A stretch of DNA of 20,953 nucleotides from the NCBI GenBank assembly GCA_034698045.1, contig JAQGAU010001175.1:1-20953 (forward strand), given 5' to 3'. The stretch's first letter is position 1, and every line of letters begins with the position of its first letter. The notes below the pieces were generated by a model. The model was not told where the DNA came from, made no database searches, and saw nothing but the letters and a program-made list of their open reading frames with translations. Shown here one piece after another: positions 17,473 through 20,953 of this stretch. The stretch comes from Paramacrobiotus richtersi. Taxonomy: Eukaryota > Tardigrada > Eutardigrada > Parachela > Macrobiotidae. The position numbers were made by a program, and so were the translations under genes.

Positions 17473-19656
17473 ATGGAAAACTATCGGGTGCCATTTGACA
17501 GTGCAAAATTCGCCTGGAACAGCGTCGATGTGCGCGGAGACGATGGACTGCTCCACAATGGCCGCGTTATCGATGCTGTGGCTGAAGGCCTTGTTGTGGA
17601 TTTTGGGGGGAGTGGACACTCGGGTTCCCAGATGATTCCCTTGGACCGCATTTATCGTCGCTCTTACACCAACGGCTTGAATGAAATTGCGCTGCGCATT
17701 AATGCAGGTATGGGGACTATGGTAAAGGAGCCATCCGTGGAGGTGCTACTGCGTCTGAATCCGGAGGACAGGTGGAAATGGTATCCTGGGTTCCTGTATG
17801 ATTGTTTTGGTTTGGTCAGTGTTACTCTGCCAGATCATCAGGATCGTGAACTACAAGGGATCGTTGTGGAGGGTCGCGTTCGGGACAGATCCAGCGAGGA
17901 GAGCCTGGATGATCGGCGGATAACGCATGGCGAGTTCTCGAGACAGCTGGTTGAGTTGCCAATGCATCTCGCCGAATCCTTTACTTCATATGCTGAGCTA
18001 ATCGCCACATTCAACGCCCACTACCGACAGCGCCAGTACTGGATGATGGCCACCCACGTGCTCAGCGACGGACAGGATGGATTTCGTAATAAGCTGTCGA
18101 TTCTGGGAAACTTCCAGCCGCAGTATCCAACTCACAACAACACAGGGCCCATGCCTCTTGTAAGTAATAGTAATAAGAAATATGATGCCAACAGAGCGGT
18201 GCTGTTGATACAACAGCTGGAGAGCTACTAACAACAAACTTGAAGAAAAAGAACTCTTTGAAGGTAGACTGCATCAATGCGGTCGTACCTTCGCTAAGCC
18301 CACGAGTTTTACTGCAACGTGCTTTTAAATTTCTAGGATGACCTGTCTTTCCTCCTGGAAAAGGGCGCCGTTTCTTTAGACACTTCATTTATCCGCTTCG
18401 GACCCGTGCCCCGTGGTGACGGTGACATACAGTCCCTTTACCGCGATCGGAGCGTTTTCCCTCAGATTTTTGAATGTCTGACAACCATCCAGCAAAGCCG
18501 GCTCCGTGGGGTTTGCCGAATGTGGAACCCGATCCTCACACTGAACGGCATCCGTCGTGTACTTGTTGTTTCCCTGCAGTATTCCGGTCCGGATTATATG
18601 GACGACGTGTACCGCTTTGCGGCGTGCCTGTACAACTGCTGGACACCACAGACCACATTCTTGTTACTGTATGGCGGAAGCGTCTCGGACGCTTGGAAAC
18701 CCCGACTTGCCGGCACGGCCCAGTTTCTGCAGCGCCTGATGGCCGCAAAGGGACTGCCGACTGTCCCCGTCTTACTACTAGCCGGAGAATGGCGTGTGCA
18801 TTTCGAACCTTCCAACTGGGTCAATGCCTTGCGAAAAATCTTTGTACCGCTGGCGGGTGCTGGCAAGCAGGTTGTCCTGAAGGAGGTCGGAGTCAACGCG
18901 GAACTGGACAGCATCGATCAAAATGACCGAGATTTCTTTGCTGTTCGAATCTGTAATCAGCGTATCTCTCGTCCATTGACGGCAGATGATTTCTGGGACA
19001 TGCTGAACAATGGCCTTCGAGACTTGAGCGCTACGGATATGGAACGCTTGTTGGAGTTTGCTAACCCCTGGAAAATCGCTCAGGTGAGCACAAACGTTTA
19101 ACCGAATAGATAACTTAAAGCTCTTGTATCTTTTGCCCCTTCCGTCCACATGATTTCGATTCCTAAAAAAAGTTATCATGGCTTCCAAACCAAGATTCTA
19201 CAATATCTCTAGTCAAACGCGATACAACGTACAAAATAACAGTAATAATTTAAAACAGTGGAATTAATAGAAAAAATACCAAGTTAACACCGAGAGACTT
19301 CCATTAAGCAGTTCACCTCCCAGCGAGGGATATTAAGCTTTAATGGTCAGATTTTAATGTTTCAGAAGTACTGCAGGCGCAGCAGAAGCCTGAAGTAATA
19401 TTAACAAACTAAGTCCAGAGCAGTTGTTCATGTGCAACTACCCCATAGTCGACTACTGATCTTTTTGCAGATTCTGAACATCACCCAGACATTGGACCCT
19501 CGAGACGGCCTGCGCTACCGTGGAATGATATTCCGCTCCGATGGAGCTGTTGACCGGAGCGGTTTCGATGTTCGCCAGGTGTCCAAGCTAACTCAACACG
19601 CGCTGCTCCAGCGTCTTGATCGTAAAGATGGTAGAAATGTTTTTCACAACCTGTGA
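17473..19656 (+). CDS. Gene C: N-terminal VDFG domain plus F-box-like protein, family member 3 (three exons)
   Basis: Exons 17473-18159, 18337-19083 and 19471-19656, all phase 0, give 539 residues. Splice sites are CTT|GTAAGT, AATTTCTAG|GAT, CAG|GTGAGC and TTTTTGCAG|ATT. The N-terminal domain carries SVDV (17-20), GRVIDAVAEGLVVDFG (30-45), VEVLLRLNP (89-97) and WKWYPG (101-106). Compared with A and B it has an insertion of roughly 15-20 residues between the VDFG core and VEVLL. The F-box-like segment is at about 266-298 (FPQIFECLTTIQQSRLRGVC, RMWN). Further conserved strands are TTFLLLYGGS and TVPVLLLAGEWRV, aligning with TLILSGGS and LIIVAGARV in A. The last exon begins ILNITQTLDPRDG, matching A. 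SCF-adaptor function is inferred from the F-box-like region only. If intron 1 is retained, the frame closes at 18231. Confidence 0.87.
19084..19470 (+). other. Gene C intron 2
   Basis: A 387-nt AT-rich phase-0 intron at the position shared with gene A intron 2 and gene B intron 2 (62 nt). No internal feature is recognised. Confidence 0.75.
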
Positions 19657-20953
19657 GTAAGTTGGCATGTTATTGTCGAGGCAGTGCATGCGGTATTCTT
19701 ATCGGAAGCCAGCTGCGGCCAACCGAGTCAGCGCGCAAGACTTTTTTTAGTAACTGCACTTTCGGATGAATATCAATCTGTTTGATTGATGTAATCCTGT
19801 TTTTAATCTGTATGATGTGTTCGCAATTATTCGGTATGTGCTGAGCATTAAGACAGTACTTTGAAATGTTTGTATTTTCTGACTGTGGTCACTGTAGTAA
19901 TGTAATACACCACTACTGTATTCTGGACATGCAAAGACTTTGTCACCAAACATCAAGATCTGTGAGCCCTTGTTATTCCATCACTCGAGTGTCTCATCGA
20001 AAGGTAGTCGCCCTCACAATCGAAGAAGCTTGCGGGATAATGCGCACGCGCCGGTGCTTGTTGGTGGCTCCTGCAGCTCAACGTGTGATGAGGAGTATGA
20101 GCTTTTCAGTAGCCGTTGAATATTGCGGGCCGGCGTTTTGTCGTTGTTCTCTAGATCGCACGATTTGCAAAATCGTAATTCACTGCACTTGTCGTATCCT
20201 GAAAGACTCATATACACGTGTCCGCGTGCTTCGTTGTTCGAAATTTATCGACGTACGAATGTTTCTAATAGGTACATTATTAGCTTTATTAGCTGGCGTC
20301 GCACTACTCAATTATCACACAATCAAATGGCCAAAATCTGTCTGATTTCAGTCCTGGTAAATGAAAGCATGACGACTATTAATGCAAACTGACTAAACCC
20401 TGACGCTTACAGCACAAACCAACGTCATGTTCGTTGGCCGACTACAGACTGCGCAGTTTCGTCTGGGAGCAGGCTAAAATGCCCATTTATTTGGTTATTT
20501 TTTTTTACAAATATCTCAAAGCGGCAAACCAACAAGCAATGAATGTTTTTAAGTAGTCCGATGAACCCTCTATTGAGGTTTGCGAAAAGATTTCCAAAGC
20601 GAACAAGGCAATCTGCACAAAGGGCATCCATGTTCGGAAAAGCTGTTATCCACGCAAACATTTATACATTTCCTGGAAGTTGTCATTTTTTCTGTGCCGA
20701 GCAGCTGACAATAAGATTAAGTGATATTACAAAATGAATCTAGCAATCATTATACTTTGTATGAAAATTATCAACCGACTTGTGAAATCTTGCGTTTGGC
20801 AGTAACAATAAATAAAGAAATTCAGCTGAATGTTGAAAAACTTGCGCAGGACATGATTCGCTTTTGGAGCATCGCGAAATCAGAGCGCTGCGACCTTCCC
20901 AAAAACATATGTTACGATACCGTACCCAATTCTGAAAGTAGATAAACAATGCT
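19657..20953. other. Downstream of gene C; no well-supported gene
   Basis: The longest frame, 19866-20345 (+), starts at ATG and encodes 159 Cys-rich residues ending in a hydrophobic segment (MFLIGTLLALLAGVALLNY). No homology is recognised, and its front part reads like translated non-coding DNA. A TGCGCACGCGCC at 20041-20052 resembles an NRF1 site and could mark a promoter for a gene starting further right. A frame at 20721-20942 is protein-like in places (LAVTINKEIQLNVEKLAQDM) but begins right after a stop with no ATG; it could be part of an unseen gene continuing beyond the window. Confidence 0.4.

Noticed and set aside
19866-20345. 159-codon frame with a C-terminal hydrophobic segment
   Set aside because: Long, but composition is irregular, Cys is scattered, no domain is recognised and no splice context found. 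Kept only as a remark on the 3' region.
1-20953. tRNA, rRNA and CRISPR arrays
   Set aside because: I looked for T-loop GTTCRA motifs in a cloverleaf context, ribosomal segments and regularly spaced repeats, and saw none. The array at 7682-7999 has no spacer pattern.

Overview
This is a eukaryotic, almost certainly metazoan, nuclear window. The genes are split by short GT-AG introns (39 to about 500 nt) with TTTTTGCAG or TTTCAG-like acceptors, intergenic DNA is AT-rich, and there is no operon structure. The gene content is a U5 snRNP DIM1 protein, a BTB-BACK-kelch protein and several F-box-like genes. A small invertebrate is likely. A tardigrade would fit the compact introns and the unfamiliar expanded gene family, but I cannot prove the taxon from the sequence.

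Layout. (1) 613-1402 (+): an intact two-exon TXNL4A/DIM1 gene. (2) 2567-3697 (+): a two-exon gene for a secreted Ala/Ser/Gly-rich, probably glycosylated protein. (3) 4121-4424 (-): a second copy of DIM1 exon 2 only, broken by a 4-bp tandem duplication. (4) 5055-7480 (-), 10715-12518 (+) and 17473-19656 (+): three diverged paralogues (A, B, C; about 525, 532 and 539 aa) of a gene family I cannot name. They share one plan: an N-terminal domain with a G-L-hydrophobic-V-D-F-G core and a W-x-W-[YF]-P motif, an F-box-like segment, a conserved middle region and a short last exon. All have two introns, all phase 0, at matching positions. (5) 8660-8929 (-): an orphan fragment of the same N-terminal domain. 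(6) 14319-16766 (-): a seven-exon, 604-aa kelch-like (KLHL-type) gene that splices cleanly through all exons.

Between A and B (about 7.5-10.7 kb) lies repeat-rich and remnant-rich DNA: a hairpin-containing tandem repeat of about 117 bp, a 135-bp TA-flanked inverted-repeat element that looks like a mariner-type MITE, a near-perfect 65-bp palindrome, and pieces of broken reading frames. It looks like a turnover zone between duplicated genes.

Functionally, the F-box-like family (candidate SCF/Cul1 substrate adaptors) sits beside a BTB-kelch gene (candidate Cul3 adaptor), so the right half is rich in presumptive ubiquitin-ligase adaptors. This is inference from domain families. The most interesting item is the A/B/C/D family: its N-terminal domain joined to an F-box-like region is a combination I do not recognise from named families.
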